DNA of 64,000 nt, taken from positions 124,001 through 188,000 of the forward strand of contig NZ_VDCQ01000005.1 of the NCBI RefSeq assembly GCF_006265175.1, in the 5' to 3' direction. Position 1 is the first letter of the stretch, and each line of letters starts with the position of its first letter. Below, in pieces: positions 23,982 through 33,899 of the stretch. The notes below the pieces were generated by a model, which did not search any database, had not been told where the DNA came from, and was given only the letters and a program-made list of their open reading frames with translations. Origin of the DNA: Paenibacillus hemerocallicola (lineage in GTDB: Bacteria > Bacillota > Bacilli > Paenibacillales > NBRC-103111). The position numbers and the translations under genes are program-made.

Positions 23982-25112
23982 TTGGAAATGCTGAACGATG
24001 AGTATTATATGCGGCTCGCTCTGCAGCTGGCGGAGAAAACGTTGGGGCAAACCGGAATCAATCCGGTCGTCGGCTGCGTCATCGTCAAGGAAGGCCGAAT
24101 CGTCGGACTCGGCTCTCACTTGCAGCGTGGCAGCCATCATGCCGAGGTGAACGCGCTTCTGATGGCCGGCAAGGAAGCGGAGGGAGGCACGGCCTACGTT
24201 ACGCTGGAGCCGTGCAGCTATTTCGGACGGACGCCGCCTTGCGCGGACCGGCTCGTAGCGGAGAAGATCAGCCGCGTCGTGGTCGCGTGCACCGATCCGA
24301 ACCCGCAGGTCGCCGGAAACGGCATCGAGAAATTGCGCGGTCACGGAATTCGCGTCGATGTTGGCGTATTGGAGCAAGAAGCCCGCGAGCTGAACGAAAT
24401 GTTCAACAAATTTATCGTCTCCCGCTTGCCCTTCGTTACGTTGAAGTCGGCAACGACGCTGGACGGGAAAATCGCGGCCAAAAGCGGAGACAGCAAATGG
24501 ATCAGCGGGGAAGCTTCCCGCGCCCAAGTCCATATGCTCCGTCACCGGCATCAGGCTATTATGGTCGGAGTCGACACGGTTATCGCCGACGATCCGCTTC
24601 TGACGGCAAGGCTGGAAGTGGCCGCCATTCAGCCAGTCAGACTTGTGGTCGATTCGAAGCTGCGCATTCCGCTCGATTCCCGTGTCGTCAAGGATCAGGA
24701 AACGAAGACGATCGTCCTTACGACGAATCAGGCTTCCATCGAACAGATGCTGCGCCTGAACGCCCTCGGCGTCGAAGTCATCAAATGCGGGGAAGGTCCC
24801 CGCGTCGATTTGCGCAAAGCGATGGCCATCATGACGGAGCGGGAAATCGGCTCGATTTTGCTGGAGGGGGGCAGCAGACTGAACGGCGCCATGCTCGAGG
24901 CCGGACTGGTCGATAAGATCGTCCTTTTCCTCGCTCCCAAAATCGTCGGAGGAGCGGATGCTCCGGGGGCTTTCGCGCTCCAGGGCTTCGATCTTATGTC
25001 CGACGCGATCGCTCTGGAACGGGTAAACGTAGAGCGGGTCGGAAATGATTGCTGCATTACGGGCTACCCGCGACTGGAAAGGAGGCAGGAGGCATGTTCA
25101 CCGGAATCATAG
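23982..25112 (+). CDS. ribD: Bifunctional riboflavin deaminase/reductase RibD
   Basis: 376 aa. The N-terminal deaminase domain carries zinc ligands in HAEVNAL and PCSYFGRTPPCADR (residues about 50-85). The C-terminal reductase domain starts near FVTLKSATTLDGKIAAKSGDSKWISG, with a substrate/NADPH motif LLEGGSRLNG. It performs steps 2 and 3 of riboflavin synthesis. TTG 23982 has GGCGGTGAG upstream; ATG 23988 is an alternative. In the zinc motif the usual SerHis is SerTyr; this histidine is not a metal ligand, so activity should be kept. Its 3' end overlaps ribE by 19 bases. Confidence 0.94.
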   Translation: MEMLNDEYYMRLALQLAEKTLGQTGINPVVGCVIVKEGRIVGLGSHLQRGSHHAEVNALLMAGKEAEGGTAYVTLEPCSYFGRTPPCADRLVAEKISRVVVACTDPNPQVAGNGIEKLRGHGIRVDVGVLEQEARELNEMFNKFIVSRLPFVTLKSATTLDGKIAAKSGDSKWISGEASRAQVHMLRHRHQAIMVGVDTVIADDPLLTARLEVAAIQPVRLVVDSKLRIPLDSRVVKDQETKTIVLTTNQASIEQMLRLNALGVEVIKCGEGPRVDLRKAMAIMTEREIGSILLEGGSRLNGAMLEAGLVDKIVLFLAPKIVGGADAPGAFALQGFDLMSDAIALERVNVERVGNDCCITGYPRLERRQEACSPES

Positions 25113-25762
25113 AGGAAATCGGCCGACTGCGGCGCATCGCCAAGCAGGGACAAGCGATGATCCTGACGATCGAGGCGTCCAACATATTGGAGGACGTACG
25201 GTTGGGCGACAGTATAGCCGTTAACGGCGTCTGCTTGACCGTAATCGCATTCGACGGTTCATCCTTTACCGCCGATGTAATGCCGGAAACGTACCGCAAA
25301 ACGACGCTCAAGCTTCTACAGCCGGGTATCCGCGTAAATCTGGAGAGAGCCATGTCCGCCGGCGGCAGGTTCGGCGGACACATCGTGCAGGGGCATGTCG
25401 ATACGCCCGGAAGGATCGTATCCCGGCATCCGGAAGAGAACGCAGTCGTGTTCCGCGTAGAGCCGGACGATTCGAGCAATATGAAATATGTGATTCCCCA
25501 CGGCTCCATTACGATCGACGGGATAAGTCTCACTGTCGTCATGGTCGACGAGCGTGCTTTCACGATTTCCATTATTCCCCACACGCTGGCGCAAACGGTG
25601 CTCTACGACAAGCAGCCTGGTGACAAGGTCAATATCGAGTATGATTTGCTAGGCAAATATATAGACAGATTGCTTTCGTTCCGGGGGCGGGAGGAAGATC
25701 CCGCCGGTATCTCGGGCGGAGGCTTGACGATGGAGTTTTTGGCCAAAAACGGCTTTATGTGA
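25094..25762 (+). CDS. ribE: Riboflavin synthase, alpha subunit
   Basis: 222 aa, two repeated beta-barrel halves. The N-terminus [12 protein letters not shown] is the family hallmark and repeats as [16 protein letters not shown] in the second half. Converts two lumazines into riboflavin and a pyrimidine. ATG 25094 follows AGGAGGCAGGAGG inside the end of ribD, so translation is coupled. Confidence 0.94.
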   Translation: MFTGIIEEIGRLRRIAKQGQAMILTIEASNILEDVRLGDSIAVNGVCLTVIAFDGSSFTADVMPETYRKTTLKLLQPGIRVNLERAMSAGGRFGGHIVQGHVDTPGRIVSRHPEENAVVFRVEPDDSSNMKYVIPHGSITIDGISLTVVMVDERAFTISIIPHTLAQTVLYDKQPGDKVNIEYDLLGKYIDRLLSFRGREEDPAGISGGGLTMEFLAKNGFM

Positions 25763-25805
25763 CAGCGGGACTATAGAGAGAAGCTTATCAGGAGAGGTGA
25801 GAAAG

Positions 25806-27035
25806 ATGCAGCCTGTCAAAATGCACAAGATAGAAGAAGCGATATACGATTTGATGCTGGGGAAAGTCATCATCGTGGTAGACGACGAAGACCGCGAGAA
25901 CGAAGGCGATTTTATCGCGCTGGCCGACAAGGCGACACCCGAAGTGATCAATTTCATGATCAAGGAAGGTCGCGGCCTAGTATGCGTGCCGATTACCGAG
26001 GAGCGTGCCCAGGAGCTCGATCTTCCTCCCATGGTCGCGAAAAACACGGATTACCATGGCACGGCGTTTACCGTCTCCGTGGATCACATCGAAACGTCTA
26101 CGGGCATTTCCGCCTACGAACGGGCCGGCACGGTAAAAGCGATGATCGACCCGAACACGCGCCCAAGCGATTTCCGCCGGCCGGGACATACGTTCCCGTT
26201 GATCGCGAAGAAGGGCGGCGTACTTCGCAGAGCCGGCCATACGGAAGCGGCGGTCGATCTCGCGCGAATGTGCGGCTCGTATCCGGCCGCGGTCATATGC
26301 GAGGTAATCAAGGAAGACGGGACGATGGCACGGGTACCGGATCTTGTGGAAATAGCCGCCAAGCACGATTTGAAAATGATCACGATCAAAGATCTGATCC
26401 ATTACCGCAATGAGAAGGAAAAGCTGGTCAAGCGCGAAGTGGAGATCAAGCTCCCTACCGATTACGGCCAGTTTGCCGCCATCGCCTATTCGAATGAAGT
26501 GAACAATCAGGAGCACGTCGCCCTTGTGAAAGGCAAAATCGATCCCGACCAGCCGGTGCTCGTCCGGATGCATTCGGAGTGCTTGACCGGCGACGTGTTC
26601 CATTCGCACCGGTGCGATTGCGGTCCCCAGCTGGCGGCGGCGCTCGAGAGAATCAATGAAGAAGGCTCGGGCGTGCTCGTATATTTGCGTCAGGAAGGGC
26701 GAGGCATCGGCCTGATCAACAAATTGAAAGCTTATGTGCTTCAGGAGCAGGGATTCGACACGGTCGACGCGAATATTAAATTAGGCTTTGCCGCCGATTT
26801 GCGCGATTACGGGATCGGAGCGCAAATATTGAAGGATTTGGGCGTTCGCCAAATTCGTCTGCTGACCAACAACCCGCGCAAAATACGCGGACTCGAAGGT
26901 TATGGCATGGAGATCGTCGACCGCGTCCCGATCCAGATGGAACCGAATGAAGACAACAGGCTTTATTTGCGCACCAAACAGGAGAAGCTGGGACATTTGC
27001 TCAATTTCGAGCACGATGACGGCGCTGGCATTTAA
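25806..27035 (+). CDS. ribBA: DHBP synthase / GTP cyclohydrolase II fusion
   Basis: 409 aa from ATG 25806 (AGGAGAGGTGA upstream; the GTG at 25797 lies inside that site). Residues 1-200 are 3,4-dihydroxy-2-butanone-4-phosphate synthase ([33 protein letters not shown]). Residues about 205-400 are GTP cyclohydrolase II with zinc cysteines in [16 protein letters not shown] and the catalytic region RQEGRGIGL. It supplies both precursors of riboflavin. Confidence 0.95.
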   Translation: MQPVKMHKIEEAIYDLMLGKVIIVVDDEDRENEGDFIALADKATPEVINFMIKEGRGLVCVPITEERAQELDLPPMVAKNTDYHGTAFTVSVDHIETSTGISAYERAGTVKAMIDPNTRPSDFRRPGHTFPLIAKKGGVLRRAGHTEAAVDLARMCGSYPAAVICEVIKEDGTMARVPDLVEIAAKHDLKMITIKDLIHYRNEKEKLVKREVEIKLPTDYGQFAAIAYSNEVNNQEHVALVKGKIDPDQPVLVRMHSECLTGDVFHSHRCDCGPQLAAALERINEEGSGVLVYLRQEGRGIGLINKLKAYVLQEQGFDTVDANIKLGFAADLRDYGIGAQILKDLGVRQIRLLTNNPRKIRGLEGYGMEIVDRVPIQMEPNEDNRLYLRTKQEKLGHLLNFEHDDGAGI

Positions 27036-27096
27036 AGAACACCTCAAAAACAAAATCAAAACATATGAATCCGAACATACAAAGGAGAAGAGAACG

Positions 27097-27570
27097 ATGG
27101 CACATACGCATTTCGAAGGGCATTTAATTTCCGAAGGATATAGATACGGGGTCGTCGTCGGGCGGTTCAACGAATTCATTACGTCCAAGCTGCTTGGCGG
27201 AGCTCTCGACGCTTTCAAACGTCACGGCGCCAAAGAAGAGGAAGTCGACATCGCCTGGGTACCGGGAGCGTTCGAAATTCCGTTGATCGCCCAGAAGATG
27301 GCGGAGAGCGGCAAGTACGACGCGGTAGTCACATTGGGCGCGGTCATTCGGGGATCGACTCCCCATTTCGATTACGTATGCAATGAAGCCGCCAAAGGCG
27401 TAGCCGCCATCGGTCTGAAGACCGGAGTGCCGACGGTATTCGGCGTATTGACTACGGATTCGATCGAGCAGGCGATCGAAAGAGCGGGGACGAAAGCCGG
27501 CAACAAAGGCTGGGAAGCGGCCGTAACCGCCATCGAAATGGCCAACTTGACCAAGCAGCTGGGGGTTTGA
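27097..27570 (+). CDS. ribH: 6,7-dimethyl-8-ribityllumazine synthase
   Basis: 157 aa icosahedral-capsid-type lumazine synthase. Motifs: [51 protein letters not shown]. Start ATG 27097 with AAAGGAGAAG. Last biosynthetic gene of the rib operon. The next gene starts five bases after its stop, so it is probably in the same transcript. Confidence 0.95.
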   Translation: MAHTHFEGHLISEGYRYGVVVGRFNEFITSKLLGGALDAFKRHGAKEEEVDIAWVPGAFEIPLIAQKMAESGKYDAVVTLGAVIRGSTPHFDYVCNEAAKGVAAIGLKTGVPTVFGVLTTDSIEQAIERAGTKAGNKGWEAAVTAIEMANLTKQLGV

Positions 27571-27574
27571 GCGG

Positions 27575-28225
27575 TTGTTATCGGAATGGATACACCTCGA
27601 TTCGCTGCTGTACCGGGTTATCGCCTTGATGATTGCGGTACTGCTGCATGACGGGGTACAAGCGTCTGTCGCCTTGCTTCTCGGAGATCGGACAGCCAAA
27701 GAAGCGGGGCGGCTGACGCTGTCTCCGGTGCCGCATATGAGCGTGCTCGGGGTACTGGCATGCCTGTTCGGTCCATTCGGCTGGTCCAAGCCCGTACCGG
27801 TCGCCCCCGAGAAGCTGAGGGGCAATCGGAAGCTGTCGGCGCTGGCCGTGTACGCGAGCGGGCTTCTAGCGAACTTGGCGCTCGGCGTCTTACTTTGGTG
27901 GGTGTTTTTTACGGTTCCTTTCCAGACGATGGACGAGACGATTCCGTTATGGGCTTCCGAGCTCATTCGAGGTATTGTCAAATGGGCGTATATTTTCAAC
28001 CTGATGTTTTTCATTTTACATCTGGTACCCGTGTACCCGACGGATCTGTGGAAAGGGCTCAGACTCTTTATGCCGAACCGGTGGGAGACGGTCCTGGAGA
28101 AATACGAGAAGCTGGGAACGGCCGTATTGATCACGATCGTGATCACTCCGCTCGGTCAGCTGCTCTTGAATCGCTGTTATGAATCGTTGACGGGCATCAT
28201 CATGAACTTGTATTCGCTTGCTTAA
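27575..28225 (+). CDS. Site-2 protease-like membrane protein with degenerate active site
   Basis: 216 aa with about five hydrophobic segments. The overall pattern is that of M50 (site-2) proteases: helix 1 with the metal motif, GDRTAKEAGRLTLSPVPHMSVLGVL, GPFGWSKPVPV, and a later FNLMFFILHLVPVYPTDLWKG. The metal-binding HExxH is replaced by H25-D-G-V-Q29, losing the glutamate and second histidine, and the NPxDG-type motif is also altered. It is therefore probably not a protease; a scaffold or regulatory role is inference. The TTG start at 27575 is the only one in frame near ribH; the ribosome site is GGGGG. It is presumably transcribed with ribH and scpAB. Confidence 0.75.
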   Translation: MLSEWIHLDSLLYRVIALMIAVLLHDGVQASVALLLGDRTAKEAGRLTLSPVPHMSVLGVLACLFGPFGWSKPVPVAPEKLRGNRKLSALAVYASGLLANLALGVLLWWVFFTVPFQTMDETIPLWASELIRGIVKWAYIFNLMFFILHLVPVYPTDLWKGLRLFMPNRWETVLEKYEKLGTAVLITIVITPLGQLLLNRCYESLTGIIMNLYSLA

Positions 28226-28239
28226 GAGGTGGACCTGGA

Positions 28240-29022
28240 ATGAAACCGCATTACAAATTGGAAACGTTCGAAGGTCCTCTAGATCTGCTGCTCCATCTGA
28301 TCGACAAGGCGGAAATCGATATTTACAACATTCCGATCAGTGAAATAACGGAACAATATTTGGAAGTTCTCTCCACGATGCAGGAGCTCGAGCTCGAGGT
28401 AACGAGTGAATTTCTCGTTATGGCGGCTACGCTGCTTGCCATCAAAAGCCAGCTGCTGCTCCCGAAGCCGCCTCCTCTGGAGCTGGACGATATGTTATTC
28501 GACGACGACGATTTCGATCCTCGCGCAGAGCTTGTGCAGAAGCTTCTGGAGTACCGGAAATATAAAGCGATCGCGGAAGAGCTGAGAGACAAGGAGCTTG
28601 CCCGCAGCCTCATCTATACGCGCGAGCCGGAGGATTTGACCCCTTATGTCCGGGAGGTCGAAGTGAATCCCGTAGAAGGTCTCGACGTGGCCGATCTCGT
28701 CATCGCCTTCCAGCGGGCTCTGCGCAAAGCGAAATCCCGCAACACGGTGACGAAAATACGCCGCGACGAAATATCCGTAAAGGAGCGGATGCGGGAAGTC
28801 GTAACGCTGCTCGGTAAACGCGGAGGCAAGCTCATGTTCTCCAGGCTGTTCGATTATGAAATGACTCGCGAAGAAATCGTCGTCACGTTTATGGCGCTGC
28901 TCGAATTGATGAAAACGAAGCATATCGTCTGTTACCAGCAGCGTCTGTTCGATGACATCGTCATCCAGCAAAGAGAGGGGGGCAATCCGATTGAAATACC
29001 GTCAGATGAAATCGATTATTGA
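28240..29022 (+). CDS. scpA: Segregation and condensation protein A
   Basis: Kleisin subunit of the SMC-ScpAB condensin, 260 aa. N-terminal LETFEGPLDLLLHLIDKAEIDIYNIPI binds the SMC neck, the middle is acidic (LDDMLFDDDDFDPR), and the C-terminal winged helix near KLMFSRLFDYEMTREEIVVTFMALLEL binds the SMC cap. ATG 28240 after AAGAGGTGG. Overlaps scpB by about 30 bases. Confidence 0.94.
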   Translation: MKPHYKLETFEGPLDLLLHLIDKAEIDIYNIPISEITEQYLEVLSTMQELELEVTSEFLVMAATLLAIKSQLLLPKPPPLELDDMLFDDDDFDPRAELVQKLLEYRKYKAIAEELRDKELARSLIYTREPEDLTPYVREVEVNPVEGLDVADLVIAFQRALRKAKSRNTVTKIRRDEISVKERMREVVTLLGKRGGKLMFSRLFDYEMTREEIVVTFMALLELMKTKHIVCYQQRLFDDIVIQQREGGNPIEIPSDEIDY

Positions 29023-29608
29023 GGGATTGCTGTTCGCGGCCGGGGATGAAGGGCTCGATACGAAGCAAATCGCCGATGTTCTCGAGCTGCAGCCGCATTC
29101 GGTTACGGGACTGCTGAAAGAAATGACGGAAGACTTCAGGAGGGAAGAGCGCGGCATTCAGATCGTCGAGATCGCCGGCGCCTTTCAATTGACGACCCTG
29201 CCCGCTCATGCCCCCTATTTCGAGAAGCTGGCGCAGTCGCCGACACGCTCCAGCTTGTCCCAAGCCGCTCTGGAGACGTTGGCGATCGTCGCATACAAGC
29301 AGCCGATAACGCGTATCGATATCGAGCAAATACGCGGCGTGAAGGCGGACCGGGCTTTGCAGACGCTTGTCGCGAAAAATCTGATTTTGGAAGTGGGACG
29401 GGCGGAGGCGATCGGACGGCCGATCCTGTACGGAACGACCAAGCCGTTTCTCGAATATTTCGGCTTGGCCGGACTGCACGAGCTGCCGGAAGCGGCGCTG
29501 TTCCAAAACCCCGACGATCTCGAGGAAGAGACGCGAATGCTGTTCGAGAAGCTGGACGGCCACCAGTTAACGATCGATGATGCCGATGGTACGGAGGGGA
29601 ACGTATAG
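28991..29608 (+). CDS. scpB: Segregation and condensation protein B
   Basis: Winged-helix dimer that regulates SMC-ScpA, 205 aa. Family segments: IIEGLLFAAGDEGLDTKQIADVL, LSQAALETLAIVAYKQPITRIDIEQIRGVKADRAL, and GRPILYGTTKPFLEYFGL. TTG 28991 is preferred because GAGAGGGGGG lies seven bases upstream inside the scpA end; ATG 29006 is an alternative. Confidence 0.92.
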   Translation: MKYRQMKSIIEGLLFAAGDEGLDTKQIADVLELQPHSVTGLLKEMTEDFRREERGIQIVEIAGAFQLTTLPAHAPYFEKLAQSPTRSSLSQAALETLAIVAYKQPITRIDIEQIRGVKADRALQTLVAKNLILEVGRAEAIGRPILYGTTKPFLEYFGLAGLHELPEAALFQNPDDLEEETRMLFEKLDGHQLTIDDADGTEGNV

Positions 29609-29691
29609 GGTCCGATAGGAAGGTCATACTAAACTTGGACACGGAAGGTTGTTGTTGCCGAAGTTTACGGATGACGGAGGATCGGGTCGCG

Positions 29692-30369
29692 ATGATATGG
29701 TTAGGGTTGATCGCGGGCATTCTCGTTGCGGGGATGCTCTTGTTTGCTTTCAGCGATATGTTGCTGAAGGTCCGTTTTTCCCATACCGAAGGGGACGACC
29801 ACATCACCTTGGATGTCAAAGGCTTATACGGCCTAATGCGCTTCAGGTACGTCGTACCGGTCATGTATTGGGCGGAGAACGGACTAAGCCTCAAGACGGA
29901 GCTCGTGAACCGCAATAGCGGCAAAGGACTTAGAGGTGACGATAACATAACGATAACGCGTGATAAAGTGGAAGAGTTTTTTCAGAGGACAAAACAGCTG
30001 CTTGCCTATACGGCCCGGCTGCTGGAATGGACGAAAGGCGTCCTGGCGCGAACCGTCTGCACGGAGATAAGCTGGGTGACGCGGGTCGGTCTGGGCGATG
30101 CGGCCGATACGGCGGTCACTACTGGAATCGTATGGGGGTTGAAAACATCGTTGCTCGGCTTCCTGTTCCGTTATATCCGGTTGGAAGCGAAGCCGGTCCT
30201 AAGCGTACAGCCGCAATTCAACCGGATGCAGTTCTCCACCGAAGGCATGTTCGTTTTGGAAATCAAAGCCGTATATGCGCTATACGCCGTCTTTGTACTG
30301 TTGTACCGAATACTGCGCGTCAAGGGCGGCTTGAAAACTTGGCGGAAGCTGCTATTCAAGCCTTCCTGA
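29692..30369 (+). CDS. DUF2953 family protein (YtfI-like)
   Basis: 225 aa from ATG 29692 (GGAGG eleven bases upstream; an in-frame ATG at 29671 is possible). One N-terminal membrane helix (WLGLIAGILVAGMLLFAF), then a beta-rich domain and the segment VCTEISWVTRVGLGDAADTAVTTGIVWGL, which is the DUF2953 signature. A second hydrophobic segment occurs near the C-terminus. It pairs with the following GerW/YtfJ-like gene as in Bacillus, where the pair is expressed in the forespore. Function unknown. Confidence 0.8.
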   Translation: MIWLGLIAGILVAGMLLFAFSDMLLKVRFSHTEGDDHITLDVKGLYGLMRFRYVVPVMYWAENGLSLKTELVNRNSGKGLRGDDNITITRDKVEEFFQRTKQLLAYTARLLEWTKGVLARTVCTEISWVTRVGLGDAADTAVTTGIVWGLKTSLLGFLFRYIRLEAKPVLSVQPQFNRMQFSTEGMFVLEIKAVYALYAVFVLLYRILRVKGGLKTWRKLLFKPS

Positions 30370-30469
30370 ACATTTTCCGATCGGCTGTCTTAAACGTCAC
30401 ATACATTCCGAAGTTTCGGGCAAACCTAACGGATGTCAAGCATGCAGCAAAGCTAAGGAGGAATGGATT

Positions 30470-30979
30470 ATGGCAGAGCATCCGATACAGGGACTCATGA
30501 AGACGGCAATGGAAAATATTAAGGAAATGGTCGACGTGAACACGATCGTCGGAGATCCGGTGGAGACGCCGGACGGCAGCGTCATTATGCCGATTTCCAA
30601 AGTCGGGTTCGGCTTCGCGGCCGGCGGGAGCGAGTTCGCCGTAGATTCGGACGGCGACCAAAATCAAGGACAAGGGCGCACGGATGCCCAAAACGCGCAA
30701 GTTGCTCTTCCGTTCGGCGGGGGCAGCGGCGGCGGTGTTTCCATTACGCCGATCGCATTTCTGGTAGTGGGACTGCAAGGCGTGAAGGTCGTTCCGCTGG
30801 ACAACCAAACGCATTTGTATGAAAAGCTGATCGATCAAGCTCCTCAGGTGGTCGACAAAATCCAAAGCATGCTCAAATCGAACAAAAGCCAAAACGCCGC
30901 AATGAATACGAACGCCATGCCCGGCGCGGCTCCCGCGAATACTTTGTTCGCTACGAACCAGTCCAACGCCATCGATTAA
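30470..30979 (+). CDS. ytfJ: GerW family sporulation protein (YtfJ-like)
   Basis: 169 aa. The family N-terminus HPIQGLMKTAMENIKEMVDVNTIVGDPVETPDGSVIMPISKVGFGFAAGGSEF is present in order, followed by a Gly-rich loop (GGGSGGGVSITPIAFLV) and a Gln/Asn/Ala-rich tail (residues 130-169). Known as YtfJ/GerW in Bacillus and required for efficient spore germination; its biochemical action is not known. AAGGAGGAA precedes ATG 30470. Confidence 0.9.
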   Translation: MAEHPIQGLMKTAMENIKEMVDVNTIVGDPVETPDGSVIMPISKVGFGFAAGGSEFAVDSDGDQNQGQGRTDAQNAQVALPFGGGSGGGVSITPIAFLVVGLQGVKVVPLDNQTHLYEKLIDQAPQVVDKIQSMLKSNKSQNAAMNTNAMPGAAPANTLFATNQSNAID

Positions 30980-30986
30980 TAAGCGG

Positions 30987-31022
30987 AGCGGCCCTTGAAC
31001 CGAAGTTCAAGGGCCGCTTTTT
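30987..31022. terminator. Bidirectional terminator between ytfJ and glcF
   Basis: AGCGGCCCTTGAAC / GTTCAAGGGCCGCT, 14 paired bases with a CGAA loop, T-run on the plus side. Suited to the two converging genes. Confidence 0.85.
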
Positions 31023-31038
31023 GTTGTGTCGTCAATCG

Positions 31039-32454
31039 TTAATGCTTTTGCTGAGGCTGCTTATCGGCTATGCGATCGTACAAAAAGTCCACGATATGAA
31101 CGGCTTCCATTTTCTCCGAAAGCCGCTCGCGCTCGATGCCCAGCTTCATTTGGAGCAGACACCCGGGGTTGCTCGTGATGAGCATATGGGCATTCGTTTC
31201 TTTGACATGCTCCATTTTATGCTCCAATATTTGATTGGCCATATCCGTCTGCACGATGTTGTAGATGCCCGCCGAGCCGCAGCAGCGGTCCGCTCCTTGA
31301 AGCTCGACGAACTTGACGTTCGCTACCCGCTTCATCAGGTTGCGAGGGGCGTTGGACGAACGCATGACGTTGCGCAGATGGCAGGAGTCCTGATAGGTGA
31401 TCGTAAACGATTGTCCGTCCGAACCGGGTTCGTCCTTGTGCGCGAACTCGGGCAGTCTTCCTTTTTCCAGCAACAGATGGCTTACGTCCTTTACACGTGC
31501 GGCAAACCATTTGGCGTCATCGGCGTATTCCGGCTCGTCGTGGAGAAGATGGTCGTATTCGACCAACAACGCACCGCAGCCGCCGGCATTGGAAGCGATA
31601 TAATCTACGCCGGCTTCGCGGAAGGCGCGGACATTTTGCTTGGCGAGCGCCTTCGCCTGATCGACCTCCCCGGAGTGGGCGTGAAGCGCGCCACAGCAGT
31701 TTTGCGTATCCGGTATGATGACCTCGAAGCCCGCTTCGCTTAACAGTTCCACCGTCTTCTTATTCGTATTCGTGAACATGACGTCCATCAAGCAGCCGCG
31801 GAACATGCCTACTGTCGCTATTTTGTGGCCTTTGGCCGGTACGCGCGTACCGAAAGTTTCCACGACGCCCCGACCGGACGCTTCCGGAAGGATCGCTTCC
31901 ATTTCCCGCATGTTTTTCGGGAACAGCTTCATGACGCCAGTACCGTGGGCTACTTTCTGCAGCCCCGATTTTTGATACGTGCGGAGCATTTTGCCCAGCA
32001 GCTTCATCCGTTTCGGCTTCGGGAACAGCTCCTTGAAGGCGACCCGGCGAGCGGCCTTGATAAACCAGCGGTGCTCCTCGTATTGCTCCAGCGAATCACG
32101 CGTCTCCTCGAGCAGGTGACCGTATTTGACGTCGGCCGGACATACCGGCTCGCATGCCCGGCAGCCGAGACACAGATCCATTTGCTCGCGGAACGTTTGA
32201 TCCGGTTCCATGACCCCGTCGACTACCGCCTTCATCAGGGCGATGCGTCCGCGAGGAGAGGCGGCCTCGAGACCCGTCTCCAGAAACGTCGGACAAGCCG
32301 CCTGGCAAAATCCGCAGCGCATGCAGTTGGTCAGCTCGTCGTAATTGAGCTGCAGCTTCATCGTCTGGGCCAACGGGTTCAACGGCTTCTTCTCAGGCGT
32401 TGCTCCCCAGTTGGAAGGAGGGTGGTTGTGCGCTGTGTCGTTAACGGCTGCCAT
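31039..32454 (-). CDS. glcF: Glycolate/lactate oxidase iron-sulfur subunit GlcF-like
   Basis: 471 aa. Two 4Fe-4S ferredoxin motifs near the N-terminus (CMRCGFCQAACPTFLE and CLGCRACEPVCPADVK) and two CCG cysteine-rich domains (CCGALHAHSGE and CCGSAGIYNI). It passes electrons from the flavin subunit GlcD to the respiratory chain. It overlaps glcD by 14 bases. Glycolate is the classical substrate, but D-lactate or other 2-hydroxyacids are possible. Confidence 0.88.
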   Translation of the reverse strand: MAAVNDTAHNHPPSNWGATPEKKPLNPLAQTMKLQLNYDELTNCMRCGFCQAACPTFLETGLEAASPRGRIALMKAVVDGVMEPDQTFREQMDLCLGCRACEPVCPADVKYGHLLEETRDSLEQYEEHRWFIKAARRVAFKELFPKPKRMKLLGKMLRTYQKSGLQKVAHGTGVMKLFPKNMREMEAILPEASGRGVVETFGTRVPAKGHKIATVGMFRGCLMDVMFTNTNKKTVELLSEAGFEVIIPDTQNCCGALHAHSGEVDQAKALAKQNVRAFREAGVDYIASNAGGCGALLVEYDHLLHDEPEYADDAKWFAARVKDVSHLLLEKGRLPEFAHKDEPGSDGQSFTITYQDSCHLRNVMRSSNAPRNLMKRVANVKFVELQGADRCCGSAGIYNIVQTDMANQILEHKMEHVKETNAHMLITSNPGCLLQMKLGIERERLSEKMEAVHIVDFLYDRIADKQPQQKH

Positions 32455-33865
32455 GATCGATCACCACTCTTTTCCGCGATTGTTTGGCGAATATTTTGCC
32501 GGGGTTCATTATGTTGTTCGGGTCGAACGCCTGCTTGATCCCCTTCATCAGCTCGATGCCGGCCGCTCCGACCTTCCATTCGAGATAAGGGGCTTTCATG
32601 ACGCCGACGCCGTGCTCGCCGGTAATCGTGCCGCCCAAATCGATCGCCGCTTCGAAAATTTCCTCGAACGCCATCTCGACGCGATGGATTTCATCGGCGT
32701 CTCTCGCATCGGTCGTACACGTCGGATGCAGGTTTCCGTCTCCGGCATGTCCGAACGTGCATATTTGCACATTGTATTTTTTGGCGATTTCGTTGATGGC
32801 GATAACCATCTCCGCGATTTTGGAACGGGGGACGGTGGCGTCCTCCAATATCGTAGTCGGCCGGATGCGTGCGCAGGTGGATAAGGCGCTGCGGCGGGCA
32901 AGCATCAGCTTCTCCGCTTCCGCGGCGTCTGCGGCCATTTTTACCTCAACGGCGCCTTGTTCTTTGCAAATGCGCACGATCTCGATAATATCTTTCTCCA
33001 CGACCGATTCGTCCAAGCCGTCCTGTTCGATCAGCAATATCGCTTCCATCTCGATCGGAAGTCCGATTTTGTTGAAGCCCTCGACGACGCGGATCGTGGC
33101 GTTATCCAGAAACTCCAGCGTCGCGGGAATAATCCGGTTGCCCACGATAGCGGAGACGGATCGGGCAGCGGCATAAATGTCCTTATACATGGCGACCATC
33201 GTTTTCTTGTATTTCGGAGCCGGTATAAGCTTGACTGTCGCTTCCGTTACGATAGCGAGAGTGCCTTCGGAGCCGACCAGCAGCTTCGTCAAATCGTAGC
33301 CCGCTACATCCTTGTACAGCTTGCCGCCCGTGCGGATAATTTCGCCGTTTGGCAGAACGGCCTCCAAGCCGATGACGTAGTCCTTCGTCGTCCCGTACTT
33401 CAGTCCGCGAAGTCCTCCCGCGCATTCCATAATGTTGCCGCCCAGCGTGGAGATGATCATGCTGCTCGGATCCGGCGGATAAAACAATCCCAGCTTCTCG
33501 ACCTCCAGATGGAACTGCTTCGTATTCAAGCCGGTTTGGAACGTGGCGGTCAAATTATCGGCGTCGATTTCGAGCAGCTTGTTCATGCGGTTCATGACCA
33601 TCACGAGTCCGCCCTCGAGCGGTACCGTACCTGCACAAAGATTGCTGCCGGCGCCCCGTCCCACGATCGGAATGCGGTGCTCGTTGGCGATTTTCAATAT
33701 ACCCGATACTTGCTGCGTCGAAGACGGAAAAATAACCCCGTCCGGCAGCGCTTGCTGCATCGGGGTGGCGTCATACGAATAGCTGACCAATGCTTCCATG
33801 TCGTCTTTAAACCACGAAGCGCCGACAATATCGATGAGCTTGGCGCGAATAGACTGTTCCAGCAT
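32441..33865 (-). CDS. glcD: FAD-linked 2-hydroxyacid oxidase GlcD-like
   Basis: 474 aa vanillyl-alcohol-oxidase-family flavoprotein. The FAD-binding PP loop is PIVGRGAGSNLCAGTVPLEGGLVMVMNRMN, followed by STLGGNIMECAGGLRGLKYG; the C-terminal region carries GHAGDGNLHPT and GEHGVGVMK. ATG 33865 has AGGAGGACC six bases upstream. With GlcF it oxidises glycolate or a related 2-hydroxyacid at the membrane. The divergent GntR gene probably controls both. Confidence 0.9.
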   Translation of the reverse strand: MLEQSIRAKLIDIVGASWFKDDMEALVSYSYDATPMQQALPDGVIFPSSTQQVSGILKIANEHRIPIVGRGAGSNLCAGTVPLEGGLVMVMNRMNKLLEIDADNLTATFQTGLNTKQFHLEVEKLGLFYPPDPSSMIISTLGGNIMECAGGLRGLKYGTTKDYVIGLEAVLPNGEIIRTGGKLYKDVAGYDLTKLLVGSEGTLAIVTEATVKLIPAPKYKKTMVAMYKDIYAAARSVSAIVGNRIIPATLEFLDNATIRVVEGFNKIGLPIEMEAILLIEQDGLDESVVEKDIIEIVRICKEQGAVEVKMAADAAEAEKLMLARRSALSTCARIRPTTILEDATVPRSKIAEMVIAINEIAKKYNVQICTFGHAGDGNLHPTCTTDARDADEIHRVEMAFEEIFEAAIDLGGTITGEHGVGVMKAPYLEWKVGAAGIELMKGIKQAFDPNNIMNPGKIFAKQSRKRVVIDHGSR

Positions 33866-33899
33866 ACCCGGTCCTCCTAAAATGTTGAAAATTAATCAG

